The notes beneath the pieces were generated by a model, which saw only the letters and a list, made by a program, of their open reading frames with translations, made no database searches and was not told the origin of the DNA. A stretch of DNA of 64,000 bases from Bacillota bacterium (GTDB lineage: Bacteria > Bacillota > Clostridia > DSM-8532), in contig JAEZTB010000058.1 of the NCBI GenBank assembly GCA_023443745.1, positions 1 through 64,000 on the forward strand, read 5' to 3'. Shown in pieces: positions 7,761-16,251 of the stretch; positions within the stretch are counted from its first letter, which is position 1; the number at the start of each line of letters is the position of its first letter. The translations under genes and the position numbers were made by a program.

Positions 7761-9098
7761 TTATTTCTTCATAACTTTAATATTCCCCGATGTTACAGCC
7801 AATGTGACAGGAACCTCCCCTGATCCATGAACACCCTTAAGCTTTCCTTTACTGCTGGTTTCATGCTCCAAATCAAAAGCACAGTCTATATTGCCGGAGG
7901 AGGAGCGGGCTTCCAGGTCGAATCCGCTTCCGGAGGGGACTGAAAGCTTGATATTACCACTGGTGGCCGATAGATTGACCTCACCTACCAGAACCTGATA
8001 AAGAACCTCAATATTTCCTGATGTTGATTTAACCCGTGCGGCACCCTCCAAATCCTTAAGGGTAATGTTGCCCGAAGAACTATTGACCGAGAAAAGATCC
8101 ACCTTGCTCTTTGCAGCCATGATATCACCGGAGGTACTTTCCAGGATGATCTGATTGCAGCTTAAATTCTCAATTCTGGTATTGCCGGAATGAGATAAAA
8201 TATTAATGTCTTCTGAGACGGAGAAATTAAAGAATTCCTTATCTCCGGAAGTAGCTTTTATAGTGGCTGCTTTCGCTAGAAGGCCATGAATTTCTGTATT
8301 TCCTGATGTAGAGGAGACAAAGAAATCCTCTTCGAGGGAAATATTTTCAAGGTCCACATCGCCCGAAGAAAGGTCCAGGCGCAGTGTCTTCAGCTTGAGG
8401 TTTGAAGAGGTAAAGTTACCGGACGTGCCGTTATAAGTAACGATGCCGTTAAAGCTTTCCGGAATACTAATATCAAGCTTCACATTACTGGAATAAAAGC
8501 CTATAATGCTGGTGACCTTGCGTTTTTCAATAATTGAGATCGTGTCTCCTGATTGCTTGATTTCAAGGGTTGGAACAGCATCTGGATTTGTTGTCTTAAC
8601 GCTCCCGGTCAGGGCAGCTTTCACTTTCTCTGTTTGAGCTGAGAACAGAGTAGTGTCCGTACTGGTTGTATGAATTTCTATTGTCTTTGCGTTATCCCAA
8701 TTTACCTCTTTCACATCATTCACATCATATTGGGTGCCCACTCCAAATAACATTTTATCAAAACCTCCTTTTACAACCATTTTAATAGCCGACCCGATGC
8801 CTCCAAAAACCCCCATCATGATCATGGCAACAATAATCCAGGTGACAAAGCGTCTGGAAGAGCGTGGTTTTCTCATGTTTATCGGATCAGCTTGAGGAGT
8901 AAAGCCTTTTCTGTTTTTAATGACTTGCGCCAAGGCGACAGGATCGCCCAATGAGGCAATAATGTTTTCCTCTGTTCTTCCTGTTTCTTCTTCGGACCTG
9001 AAATATTCCTGGTATTCACTGATAATTTCGGTTCTTACCTCACTTGGTAAGCCCTCGAGAGCATCAAAAAGCTTCATTAAAAAATCTGTACGCGTCAT
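7761..9098 (-). CDS. HAAS-domain/DUF4097 membrane protein
   Basis: A 445-residue protein. Residues 1-75 form a HAAS (DUF1700-like) helical domain (MTRTDFLMKLFDAL, then SLGDPVALA), residues 85-110 a membrane segment, and 150-445 a DUF4097-type right-handed beta-helix built from repeated S/T-SGN and S/T-SGD turns, at least nine copies such as STSGNIEV and ATSGNIKL. Function is unknown; such proteins usually accompany a PadR regulator, absent here. The start at 9098 is supported by AGGTGG and by a promoter whose transcript would begin after the alternative GTG-region start at 9131. The repeats suggest an extracytoplasmic scaffold or envelope-stress sensor; inference. Confidence 0.8.
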   Translation of the reverse strand: MTRTDFLMKLFDALEGLPSEVRTEIISEYQEYFRSEEETGRTEENIIASLGDPVALAQVIKNRKGFTPQADPINMRKPRSSRRFVTWIIVAMIMMGVFGGIGSAIKMVVKGGFDKMLFGVGTQYDVNDVKEVNWDNAKTIEIHTTSTDTTLFSAQTEKVKAALTGSVKTTNPDAVPTLEIKQSGDTISIIEKRKVTSIIGFYSSNVKLDISIPESFNGIVTYNGTSGNFTSSNLKLKTLRLDLSSGDVDLENISLEEDFFVSSTSGNTEIHGLLAKAATIKATSGDKEFFNFSVSEDINILSHSGNTRIENLSCNQIILESTSGDIMAAKSKVDLFSVNSSSGNITLKDLEGAARVKSTSGNIEVLYQVLVGEVNLSATSGNIKLSVPSGSGFDLEARSSSGNIDCAFDLEHETSSKGKLKGVHGSGEVPVTLAVTSGNIKVMKK

Positions 9099-9133
9099 AC
9101 CACACCACCTGACTTTATCTGGAAACACCATTG

Positions 9134-9162
9134 ACTATACCAGAAGGATAGGGGGGAAACAA
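9134..9162 (-). promoter_or_regulatory. SigA-type promoter of the HAAS/DUF4097 gene
   Basis: On the minus strand, TTGTTT (9157-9162) and TATAGT (9134-9139) are separated by 17 bp. A transcript would start near 9127, which favours the start codon at 9098. Confidence 0.7.
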
Positions 9163-9181
9163 GGCGCTAAAGGATAGTTTA

Positions 9182-9215
9182 ATGGTGCTCTAATGGAATT
9201 CTAATCAAGCACCAT
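9182..9215. repeat. Inverted repeat between two leftward genes
   Basis: ATGGTGCT (9182-9189) and AGCACCAT (9208-9215) form an 8-bp stem around an 18-bp loop. It lies just after the diguanylate cyclase stop and upstream of the next promoter. With no T-tract it may be a weak terminator or a regulatory site. Confidence 0.5.
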
Positions 9216-9238
9216 AAACCCTAATTGAAGGATATCTC

Positions 9239-10426
9239 TCAGTTTAAAGAAGAGTATAGGGTAACTAAGTTTCTGCCTTTCTGCTTGGAGGTATATAAGG
9301 CCTTATCGGCCGCGTCTATAAGAAGCTCCGAAGTTTTTGCATCCTCGGGATAATTGGCAATACCAACAGAAATCGTCAACTGAGGAGATGATTTGCTCTG
9401 GACGAGCAGCCTGAAACGGTCTGCTATGGCATATGCCTTAACAGGGGAGGTCCCAGGGAGCAGGACAATAAATTCATCGCCTCCGAAACGGCCCAGGATA
9501 TCATCTTTGCTGAAAGAAGTCATGGAAAGACTGGCCAGAGTTTTAATACACTTGTCTCCCACTTGATGGCCAAATGAATCATTAATATCTTTAAAGTTAT
9601 CAATATCGAACATTAACAAAGATATTGAAGTTTGAGGTGACCTTTGCAGGAGAAATTTCAATTTTTCTAAAACCGCTGATTTTATGTAGAGTCTCGTCAT
9701 ACTGTCAGTTTTTGATATTTCAAGAAGCTTTCTGTTGGATTGCTCGATTTGATCGACTCTGCGGATGACCTCCGTTTGCACTGAGATGTTCATTCTTTTT
9801 AGGTCCTCTGCGTTCTTGTGATATTCCCTTATAAGTAAGCCCAATGTATTTTGGTAGCTATACACTGTACATGTGGCATAACCAACAGTCATCAAGAGAA
9901 GAGAAACAGTGGTCATTGTTCCGGAAAGAAGCCATACGCCCAGAGCAGAAGCCATAATAAAAAGGCCCAAATGAGCCGTAAGACGATCCTTCCTTTTCTG
10001 GAACAGGGTATGAATCGCAAGTACCATATTAAAAATGACAAGTCCCAGGCATATGATGTAGAATGCAGCATACCAGGTTGAATTAAGAGGAGAATTTGAA
10101 GCGAAGAGCGACAGACATACTAAAAAAATCGGTAATAGATAAAACAGCTTCGCGGATTCTGATTTCTCTCTAAGATACAGGGTTAGTGTACAGAGAAAAA
10201 TTAAAAAAACATGGGACATCAAAAGTAGTGTCTTTGCGTTTGCTTTATTATAGGAAGCCGTCAGGAATGCCGCGACTGACAGAAAAAGGGGGAGACAAAA
10301 TGAAAGCCCGAATGCTCTTAAACGCATGCTTTGAGGCCGCAGGATAAAAGCATTTATTAAGAGATATGAGGAGAAAATAAGCTCAATTATGAGAAACAAC
10401 TGATTCTCCAGGTTTAAAAACATCAT
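9239..10426 (-). CDS. Membrane-bound diguanylate cyclase (GGDEF)
   Basis: Makes cyclic di-GMP from two GTP. The 395-residue protein has an N-terminal sensor of about seven hydrophobic segments (residues 8-200), a coiled linker (200-240) and a C-terminal GGDEF domain (about 240-393) with the intact motif at 315-319 (GRFGGDEF) and the upstream MFDIDNFKDINDSFGHQVGD substrate region. The product-inhibition RxxD motif expected just before GGDEF reads SKDD, so the Arg is missing and feedback inhibition may be weak. The sensed signal is unknown. It is divergent from the M16 peptidase genes. No c-di-GMP riboswitch or PilZ protein was recognised in the window. Confidence 0.9.
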   Translation of the reverse strand: MMFLNLENQLFLIIELIFSSYLLINAFILRPQSMRLRAFGLSFCLPLFLSVAAFLTASYNKANAKTLLLMSHVFLIFLCTLTLYLREKSESAKLFYLLPIFLVCLSLFASNSPLNSTWYAAFYIICLGLVIFNMVLAIHTLFQKRKDRLTAHLGLFIMASALGVWLLSGTMTTVSLLLMTVGYATCTVYSYQNTLGLLIREYHKNAEDLKRMNISVQTEVIRRVDQIEQSNRKLLEISKTDSMTRLYIKSAVLEKLKFLLQRSPQTSISLLMFDIDNFKDINDSFGHQVGDKCIKTLASLSMTSFSKDDILGRFGGDEFIVLLPGTSPVKAYAIADRFRLLVQSKSSPQLTISVGIANYPEDAKTSELLIDAADKALYTSKQKGRNLVTLYSSLN

Positions 10427-10607
10427 GTTTTTTAAGTTCGCCCCCTGATATGAACATTTGTATAAAAGTCGTTAATAACTATATCGGCTTCATATCGTAC
10501 CATATCTTAGTGCCAAAGAGAAAGAAGCATTCGTTTCCAATTATGACCTCCTTTAAGGTATAATAGTTTAGTAAAAAGAAAAAATACAGGGGATGGATGA
10601 CAACTAA

Positions 10608-10624
10608 GCTTCACGGAGTGAAGC
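10608..10624 (+). promoter_or_regulatory. Short hairpin in the leader of the M16 peptidase-like operon
   Basis: GCTTCAC-GGA-GTGAAGC is a perfect 7-bp hairpin with a 3-base loop, ending 22 bases before the start codon and just before the GGAGGG ribosome-binding site. Its role is unknown. Confidence 0.5.
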
Positions 10625-10646
10625 GCGAAAATAGGAGGGATTTAAA

Positions 10647-11960
10647 ATGGGATCACCTGGGAAGACTACTGCAGAAAAGCTTGCGGTAAAAAATGGGGTT
10701 ACGTTTTATCGCATCAACTCTGATAAATTTAAAACCTCGCGTGTGGATATCTTTTTTGCAGATGGCTTAAAAAAAGAGAGAGCCAGCGGCAATGCAATCC
10801 TGCCTTTAATGATGAAAAGGGGCTGTGTGAGCTACCCCAGTGCAAATGAGCTTGAGAGAAAGCTGGAAGAGCTATACGGGGCAGACCTTGACGGTGGTGT
10901 TATAAAAAAAGGAGAGCTGCAGTTCATAGGATTTCATATGTCCCATATTTCAGATCGTTTCACCAGCGGAAACGAAAAACTCTTTGATGAATGCAGCAAA
11001 CTTTTGATGTGTATGCTCGAAAACCCGCTTACAGAGGGGGATGGCTTTAAAAAGTCGCTCTTTAAGCAGGAGCGGGATAATATGGTGGATTATATCCGAA
11101 GCAGGGTTAATGACAAAATGAGGTTTTCATTTGCCAGGTGTATTGAAGAAATGTGCAGCGGAGAGCCCTATGCCATACCGGAGGATGGCCTGGAGGAGGA
11201 TGTTCTGCTTTTGACTCCTCAAAATACATTGACCTTTTACGAGGAAATGGTGCATACCTATCCTGCCTATGCGTACATTTCAGGGCAGGTTGATGATAGC
11301 AGTATCCAGCGCTTCATGGACAGCTTTCTCAACCTAGGCCGGGGTGATATAAAAAAGATTGAACCCACCTGCGTTCAAAAGGATGTCAAAGAGGTCAAAC
11401 GTATAGATGAAAGCATGGATGTCGCCCAAGGCAAATTATGCATGGGTTTTCGCACCCATATCGAGCCTTCCTCACCGGATTACTTCCCCATGGTTGTTTA
11501 CAACGGTATCCTGGGCGGTGACATTCACTCAAAGCTCTTCCAAAATGTCAGGGAAAAAGCGAGTCTCGCCTATTATGCCCAGTCCGTGCTTGAGAAATAT
11601 AAAGGCCTTATGGTGATCATGAGCGGGATTGAAGCTGAGAACCGCGGCAAGGCCGAAGAGATCATCCTTAAGCAGGTAGATGACATGAAAAAGGGCAATA
11701 TTTCTAAGGAGGAAATCAGTGCTTCACTAAATGCCTTGGAAACAGGTATGAAATCTATGCAGGACGGTCAGGGGACAATTGTAGACTTCTTCCTGAGCCA
11801 GCATCTCATTGAAAGCGGCGAGGATTTTGAATCCATGGCTGAAAAATTCAAGAGTGTCACCCTTGATGATGTGGTCCGAGTAGCTCAAAATGTTCAACTT
11901 GATACTGTTTATTTCCTGAAGCCTGATGGCAGTAAGGCCCAAGAGGAGGGGACTGTATGA
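10647..11960 (+). CDS. M16-family peptidase-like protein, YmfF type, without zinc motif
   Basis: A 437-residue member of the M16 (insulinase/processing peptidase) family that probably partners the next gene product. Two M16 half-domains are recognisable (about 20-215 and 220-430; the second has SYxRAS-like SLAYYAQSV). The HxxEH zinc motif expected near residues 55-65 is missing: that region reads LPLMMKRGCVSYPS. It is thus likely the non-catalytic half of a heterodimer, like YmfF beside YmfH in Bacillus. Its stop overlaps the next start (ATGA). The ATG follows a clear AGGAGGG. Confidence 0.85.
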   Translation: MGSPGKTTAEKLAVKNGVTFYRINSDKFKTSRVDIFFADGLKKERASGNAILPLMMKRGCVSYPSANELERKLEELYGADLDGGVIKKGELQFIGFHMSHISDRFTSGNEKLFDECSKLLMCMLENPLTEGDGFKKSLFKQERDNMVDYIRSRVNDKMRFSFARCIEEMCSGEPYAIPEDGLEEDVLLLTPQNTLTFYEEMVHTYPAYAYISGQVDDSSIQRFMDSFLNLGRGDIKKIEPTCVQKDVKEVKRIDESMDVAQGKLCMGFRTHIEPSSPDYFPMVVYNGILGGDIHSKLFQNVREKASLAYYAQSVLEKYKGLMVIMSGIEAENRGKAEEIILKQVDDMKKGNISKEEISASLNALETGMKSMQDGQGTIVDFFLSQHLIESGEDFESMAEKFKSVTLDDVVRVAQNVQLDTVYFLKPDGSKAQEEGTV

Positions 11961-13231
11961 ATTATAGCACCATAGAATATGAAAGACTGGGTGAAACCTT
12001 ATATGAGTATGAGCACCATTCAGGCCTTAAGGCTTTCCTTGTTAAAAAACCCGGTTACAACAAGAAAACCGCCATGTTCGGTACCAGCTACGGCTCCATT
12101 GACAATGTTTTCAAGGTTCAGGGAAATGACAAGGAAATAGAAGTGCCCGACGGAATTGCCCATTTTCTTGAGCACAAGCTTTTTGAACAAGAGGACGGGA
12201 ACATGCTGGACAAATTTTCTCGGTTAGGGTCTTCACCCAATGCTTTTACGGCTTTTAACCAAACAGTATATTATTTTTCCTGCACCGATCTTTTTGACGA
12301 CAATTTTAAGATGCTGCTGGGCTATGTCCAAAAGCCATGGCTTACCGATGAGAATGTGGAAAAGGAAAAGGGCATCATCGGCCAGGAAATCCGAATGTAT
12401 GAGGATAATGCCGACTGGCGGGTATTCTTTAATTTGCTGGACTGCCTGTATGTCAGCCACCCTGTAAAGCTGGAAATCGCTGGTTCCATAGAGAGTATTT
12501 CAAAAATTACCAAAGAGCTTCTATACGACTGCTATAATACCTTTTACACGCCCTCCAACATGGTGGTTGTGGTGGTGGGAGATCTTGAGCCTGATAAAGT
12601 CTTTTCAATTGTTGATAATATGATACAATTTAAGGATAAGGGCAAGGTGGAGAAAAAGTATCCTCAAGAGCCACCAGAGCTCAATAAGGATTACAAGGAG
12701 CAGAAGCTTGCGGTATCCATGCCATTGTTTTATATGGGCATCAAGGATAATGTGCGGGTATCCGGAGTTGAACTCCTGAAAAGGCGAATTGCATTGGGTA
12801 TCGTTTTATCCGATACCATGGGCAGAAGCTCGCCGCTTTATAACCGGCTTTATGAGGAAGGTTTGATTAATGATTCCTTCAGATTTGAGGCTTCGCTGGA
12901 TCAGGGCTACGGCTATGTAGCCTGGGGCGGACAATCCCCGGATCCAAAGAAGACAGCCGGAATTATTTCCGAGGCATTGAAAGAGGTTATCGCAAAAGGG
13001 ATCAGCCCTGAGGACTTCAACAGAATTAAAAAGGCCCATGAAGGCATGTTTGTCAGGAGTCTCAATTCTGTTGAGAATATCGCCCGTGAGATTATGGATT
13101 CTTTCTTTAACGGTACTTCATACTTCGAAGTGGGCAAGGTTTACGAGGAGTTGGATGCGGACTATACAAACAAAGCGTTACATGAGGTTTTTAATAATGC
13201 GGCCGCTTTGTCGGTGATTAATCCGCAATAA
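11957..13231 (+). CDS. M16-family zinc metallopeptidase, YmfH type
   Basis: A 424-residue M16 peptidase with the inverted zinc motif HFLEH (about 70-74) and a downstream Glu in the region EKEKGIIGQEI that completes the site. The context SPNAFTAFNQTVYYFS is the family's conserved strand. It is translationally coupled to the YmfF-like gene (4-base overlap), fitting a heterodimeric enzyme with one active subunit. The substrate is unknown; related pairs process small peptides in some Firmicutes, but no precursor peptide gene is visible here. Confidence 0.9.
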   Translation: MNYSTIEYERLGETLYEYEHHSGLKAFLVKKPGYNKKTAMFGTSYGSIDNVFKVQGNDKEIEVPDGIAHFLEHKLFEQEDGNMLDKFSRLGSSPNAFTAFNQTVYYFSCTDLFDDNFKMLLGYVQKPWLTDENVEKEKGIIGQEIRMYEDNADWRVFFNLLDCLYVSHPVKLEIAGSIESISKITKELLYDCYNTFYTPSNMVVVVVGDLEPDKVFSIVDNMIQFKDKGKVEKKYPQEPPELNKDYKEQKLAVSMPLFYMGIKDNVRVSGVELLKRRIALGIVLSDTMGRSSPLYNRLYEEGLINDSFRFEASLDQGYGYVAWGGQSPDPKKTAGIISEALKEVIAKGISPEDFNRIKKAHEGMFVRSLNSVENIAREIMDSFFNGTSYFEVGKVYEELDADYTNKALHEVFNNAAALSVINPQ

Positions 13232-13232
13232 G

Positions 13233-13272
13233 CGAAGTATGCGTTACGGGTTGATCAAAGCTTGTTACTTCG
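13233..13272. repeat. Loose inverted repeat after the M16 operon
   Basis: CGAAGTA (13233-13239) and TACTTCG (13266-13272) flank a 26-bp loop and are followed by an A-rich tract. It may be a weak terminator read from the other strand. The half-site CGAAGTAT recurs at 20591 and 32670. Confidence 0.4.
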
Positions 13273-13359
13273 TAATAAAAAAAATTCGGTGAAGAAAATC
13301 ATGGCATGATAGAATATAGAAATACCGAATGTGTGGGTTTTAATGATGGGAGGTTTTAA

Positions 13360-14394
13360 ATGATGGAATTTATTGAATTTCCAAAACTGGGTATCCACCT
13401 GAATATTAATCCTGTTGCCTTTGAAATTCCTCTGGGAGACAGGGCCATCACTGTTCATTGGTATGGTATTATTATTGCCACGGCCATTATGGTTGCGCTG
13501 GCCTTGGCTACAAGGCAGACAAAGAAATTCAGCATCAAAGAGGATGATCTTATTGACATGTTCCTGATTGCTCTGCCGGTTTCCATTGTTTTTGCGCGAC
13601 TCTTTTTCGTGGTGTTTACCTGGGATTCCTTTAAAAATGATCTTTTGGGCATTTTCAGGGTCTGGGAGGGCGGCCTTGCTATTTATGGTGCAATTATTGG
13701 TGCCGTCCTTTCGGTTGTTATTTACTCTCGCAGAAAAAAGGTGGATATGCTGCACCTCATGGATTTTGCCTGTGTCTACCTGCCGCTTGCGCAAGCTATC
13801 GGCCGCTGGGGTAACTTTGCCAATCAGGAGTTATACGGGTCTAATACCGATCTTCCCTGGGGCATGACCGGAAGCATTATTCAACGGTTCCCGGCATCCG
13901 GAGTAGACGGCTCGAGGCTTGTTCATCCAACCTTTTTGTATGAATCGCTTCTAAATATTCTGGTATTCGTCATACTGCTCCGGCTTCGTAAAAAGAACAA
14001 GGTCAGAGGAAGCGTATTTGCCGCCTACTTGATGCTGTACAGCCTTGTACGCTTTACGCTGGAGTTTTTAAGAACCGATGAATTCGGTGTTGATGGTATT
14101 CGCTATAACCAGGTCTTTGCGGCGCTTGTTTTTGTAGGTGCGCTTGTCTGGTTTATTTATTTGAGGAAGCGTGCGCTGCGCCAGGAGGAAGATGCCATGG
14201 AAACAGCTCCCAGTGCTTATGCGGAAGTACTTGAGGAACTGGACAAGGAAGAGGAAATCGTGCAGACGTCCAATGCTTCTGCGTTAGAGGCGGAAGCGGA
14301 GTCGCTTTCTGATGTGCCCCAGGATAATGCCGATGAAGAACAAATTAACGAAGAGACCATTAAAGAGGGCGCGGATGATGAAATACAAGGATGA
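13360..14394 (+). CDS. lgt: Phosphatidylglycerol-prolipoprotein diacylglyceryl transferase
   Basis: Transfers diacylglycerol from phosphatidylglycerol to the lipobox Cys of prolipoproteins, the first step of lipoprotein maturation in the cytoplasmic membrane. Seven membrane segments are spread over residues 20-270. Conserved marks are HWYGIII (about 29-35), EGGLAIYGAIIGA and the signature GRWGNFANQELYG (about 148-160). Residues 275-344 are an acidic extension (many Glu/Asp) not needed by the family. The ATG follows GGGAGG. An extended -10 (TGATAGAAT, 13307-13315) may be its promoter. rodA follows six bases later, so the pair is an operon. Confidence 0.95.
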   Translation: MMEFIEFPKLGIHLNINPVAFEIPLGDRAITVHWYGIIIATAIMVALALATRQTKKFSIKEDDLIDMFLIALPVSIVFARLFFVVFTWDSFKNDLLGIFRVWEGGLAIYGAIIGAVLSVVIYSRRKKVDMLHLMDFACVYLPLAQAIGRWGNFANQELYGSNTDLPWGMTGSIIQRFPASGVDGSRLVHPTFLYESLLNILVFVILLRLRKKNKVRGSVFAAYLMLYSLVRFTLEFLRTDEFGVDGIRYNQVFAALVFVGALVWFIYLRKRALRQEEDAMETAPSAYAEVLEELDKEEEIVQTSNASALEAEAESLSDVPQDNADEEQINEETIKEGADDEIQG

Positions 14395-14400
14395 TACAAC

Positions 14401-15534
14401 ATGGTAACCATAGAAAAAAATAAAGGCCCATCACTTATTAAAAATATCGATTGGTTTCTGATCGGGGTTGTCCTCGCTCTTAATCTGATTGGCCTGTTAG
14501 CTGTCAGAAGTGTAGCCATCCACAAAGGCCAGCCATCATTATTCTCCAAGCAATTGGTGGCGTCTATTATCGGTATGGCCTGCCTGGTGCTCATTATGAT
14601 GATCGACTATAAGGATTTGAAGTTTTTGAGTATCCCTGCCTATATAGGAACAATTTTTCTTTTGATATTTGTTCTGGTGGCCGGTTCAGGTCGAGAAGAA
14701 GTTGGCACCAATGGCTGGATACTCTTAGGGCCTTTATCTTTTCAGCCCTCTGAGCTGGGCAAGGTAACGCTGACCATTGTCACAGCGGTCTTTTTTGAAC
14801 GGATCAAGCAGGGCAACGGCGGTTTAAATTATCTCTGGCTTATAGCCTCAGCGGGAAGCCTTATTGGACTGGTTCTCCTGCAGCCTGACTTTGGGACCTC
14901 CGTAGTTTATATGTTCATGCTGGCCTGTATGACTTTTGTTTTTGGCATACGCTACCGTGTTCTGCTCATCGGAACGGGTGCGGCCCTTGTAGCCTTGCCG
15001 ATTCTCTGGTTTAGTGTCTTGGAAAAGGTGTTTAAATCCTTCCAGATCAACCGTATACTTTCCTTTTTGAATCCTGAGGCGTATGCGACAGATGCGGCCT
15101 ATCATGTGCTCATGTCCATTCGATATATCGGATCCGGTACACTTACAGGTGTTGAGCCTGGCAGTGAGAAAGCAGCCAAGAATGTTCCTGCTTCAGCCAC
15201 AGATTCCATTTTTGCGGTCATTGGAGAAGAATGGGGCTTTATCGGAGCGGTAGCGGTTATTGTTCTTTTTGTTGTCTTTTTATTAAGATGTCTTTATATT
15301 TCCCGCTTTGCAAAGGATAAGTATGGTGCTTATATTGTCATAGGGCTTATGGCCATGTTTCTTTTCCACTTTTTCGAGAACGTGGGCATGAATCTTGGTA
15401 TGTTGCCTGTGACAGGAATACCCCTTCCCTTTATCAGTTCTGGGGGTTCTTCCGTGGTAGTTAACTATATTGCTGTTGGTATTATTGTAAGTATTTCCAT
15501 GCGCCGACAGCGACCCATGTTTGAAGTACAATAG
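14401..15534 (+). CDS. rodA: SEDS-family peptidoglycan polymerase, RodA type
   Basis: A 377-residue polytopic membrane protein that polymerises lipid II glycan strands during side-wall growth, working with a class B PBP. Ten membrane segments are expected. Family marks are FQPSELGK (about 114-121), LQPDFGTSV (about 160-168), IGEEWGFIGA and GIPLPFISSGGSS near the C-terminus. It is one of two SEDS genes in the window; the one inside the dcw cluster (24484) is the division/sporulation type, leaving this one, coupled to lgt, as the elongation type. That assignment is by context. Confidence 0.9.
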   Translation: MVTIEKNKGPSLIKNIDWFLIGVVLALNLIGLLAVRSVAIHKGQPSLFSKQLVASIIGMACLVLIMMIDYKDLKFLSIPAYIGTIFLLIFVLVAGSGREEVGTNGWILLGPLSFQPSELGKVTLTIVTAVFFERIKQGNGGLNYLWLIASAGSLIGLVLLQPDFGTSVVYMFMLACMTFVFGIRYRVLLIGTGAALVALPILWFSVLEKVFKSFQINRILSFLNPEAYATDAAYHVLMSIRYIGSGTLTGVEPGSEKAAKNVPASATDSIFAVIGEEWGFIGAVAVIVLFVVFLLRCLYISRFAKDKYGAYIVIGLMAMFLFHFFENVGMNLGMLPVTGIPLPFISSGGSSVVVNYIAVGIIVSISMRRQRPMFEVQ

Positions 15535-15677
15535 GCTGAATATTAAATTTATATTACAAAAAAACAATAAACCCAGCTCTCTAGAAAATATGGGAAAAGC
15601 TTCAAATACATATTTTGTAGTGAATTGGATTCGATCATACAATATGTAGTATGAGGTTGTACAATATGATAAGAACG

Positions 15678-15713
15678 AAGAAGACGTTTCGGATGAGACG
15701 TCTTCTTTTTTGT
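15678..15713 (+). terminator. Rho-independent terminator after rodA
   Basis: A 10-bp stem (15678-15687 with 15698-15707, AAGAAGACGT and its complement) followed by a T-tract, between rodA and the mraZ promoter. Confidence 0.85.
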
Positions 15714-15735
15714 GCCTATGAGCCTAATGAAGGGG

Positions 15736-15764
15736 TTGACGGGTGTCGATACTAGGAGTAGAAT
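15736..15764 (+). promoter_or_regulatory. SigA-type promoter of the dcw cluster
   Basis: TTGACG (15736-15741) and TAGAAT (15759-15764), 17-bp spacing, directly upstream of the MraZ box and mraZ. Confidence 0.8.
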
Positions 15765-15773
15765 ACAAGTGAA

Positions 15774-15799
15774 GTGGGGACGAGTGGAGCAAAGTGGTG
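15774..15799 (+). promoter_or_regulatory. MraZ box: three GTGGNG repeats at 10-bp period
   Basis: GTGGGG (15774), GTGGAG (15784) and GTGGTG (15794) recur exactly every 10 bp just downstream of the promoter, one per helical turn. This matches the known multi-repeat operator bound by MraZ, so the cluster is probably autoregulated. Confidence 0.85.
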
Positions 15800-15811
15800 G
15801 AGGTGAGGCGG

Positions 15812-16234
15812 TTGCTGATTGGAAAGTATACAAATGCATTGGACCCTAAAGGTCGTGTGTTTGTACCGGCAGCATTCCGCGGTGATCTTGGAGATCGCTT
15901 CGTACTCACCAGGGGTTCTGAAGACAAGAGCCTTTACATCTACCCCATGGACGAATGGAAAAAGTTCGTTGAAAAACTCCAGCAGCTTCCTACATCTAAG
16001 AAAGACAGCCGTATGATCATCCGACATTTTTCTTCCAACGCGACCAATTGCGATATGGACAGCCAGGGGCGCATACTGATTCCTCAGGAACTCCGGGAAA
16101 AAGCAGAGCTTCAAAAAGAAGTGGTCTTCATTGGAACCGTCAACCGTATCGAAATTTGGAGTCCTGAAAACATCAAGGAAGCAGAAGTAGAAGACATCGG
16201 CACATTACTTGAGTCATTGGACATTGATTTTTAA
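15812..16234 (+). CDS. mraZ: MraZ, dcw cluster transcriptional regulator
   Basis: A 140-residue DNA-binding protein of two SpoVT/AbrB-like halves that form a ring and bind the repeats in its own promoter. Each half shows the DxxGR motif: LDPKGRVFVPAAFR (about 10-23) and MDSQGRILIPQELR (about 85-98). I take the TTG at 15812 as the start because it follows GGAGGTGAG by five bases and makes the N-terminus align with other MraZ proteins (LIGKYTNALD); the GTG at 15794 is itself part of the MraZ box. rsmH follows 17 bases later. Confidence 0.95.
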   Translation: MLIGKYTNALDPKGRVFVPAAFRGDLGDRFVLTRGSEDKSLYIYPMDEWKKFVEKLQQLPTSKKDSRMIIRHFSSNATNCDMDSQGRILIPQELREKAELQKEVVFIGTVNRIEIWSPENIKEAEVEDIGTLLESLDIDF

Positions 16235-16251
16235 GAGAAGAGGAAAACCTC

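Noticed and set aside
13255..13794. 179-codon frame antisense to lgt
   Set aside because: It opposes a clearly conserved gene, has no ribosome-binding site and its product resembles nothing.
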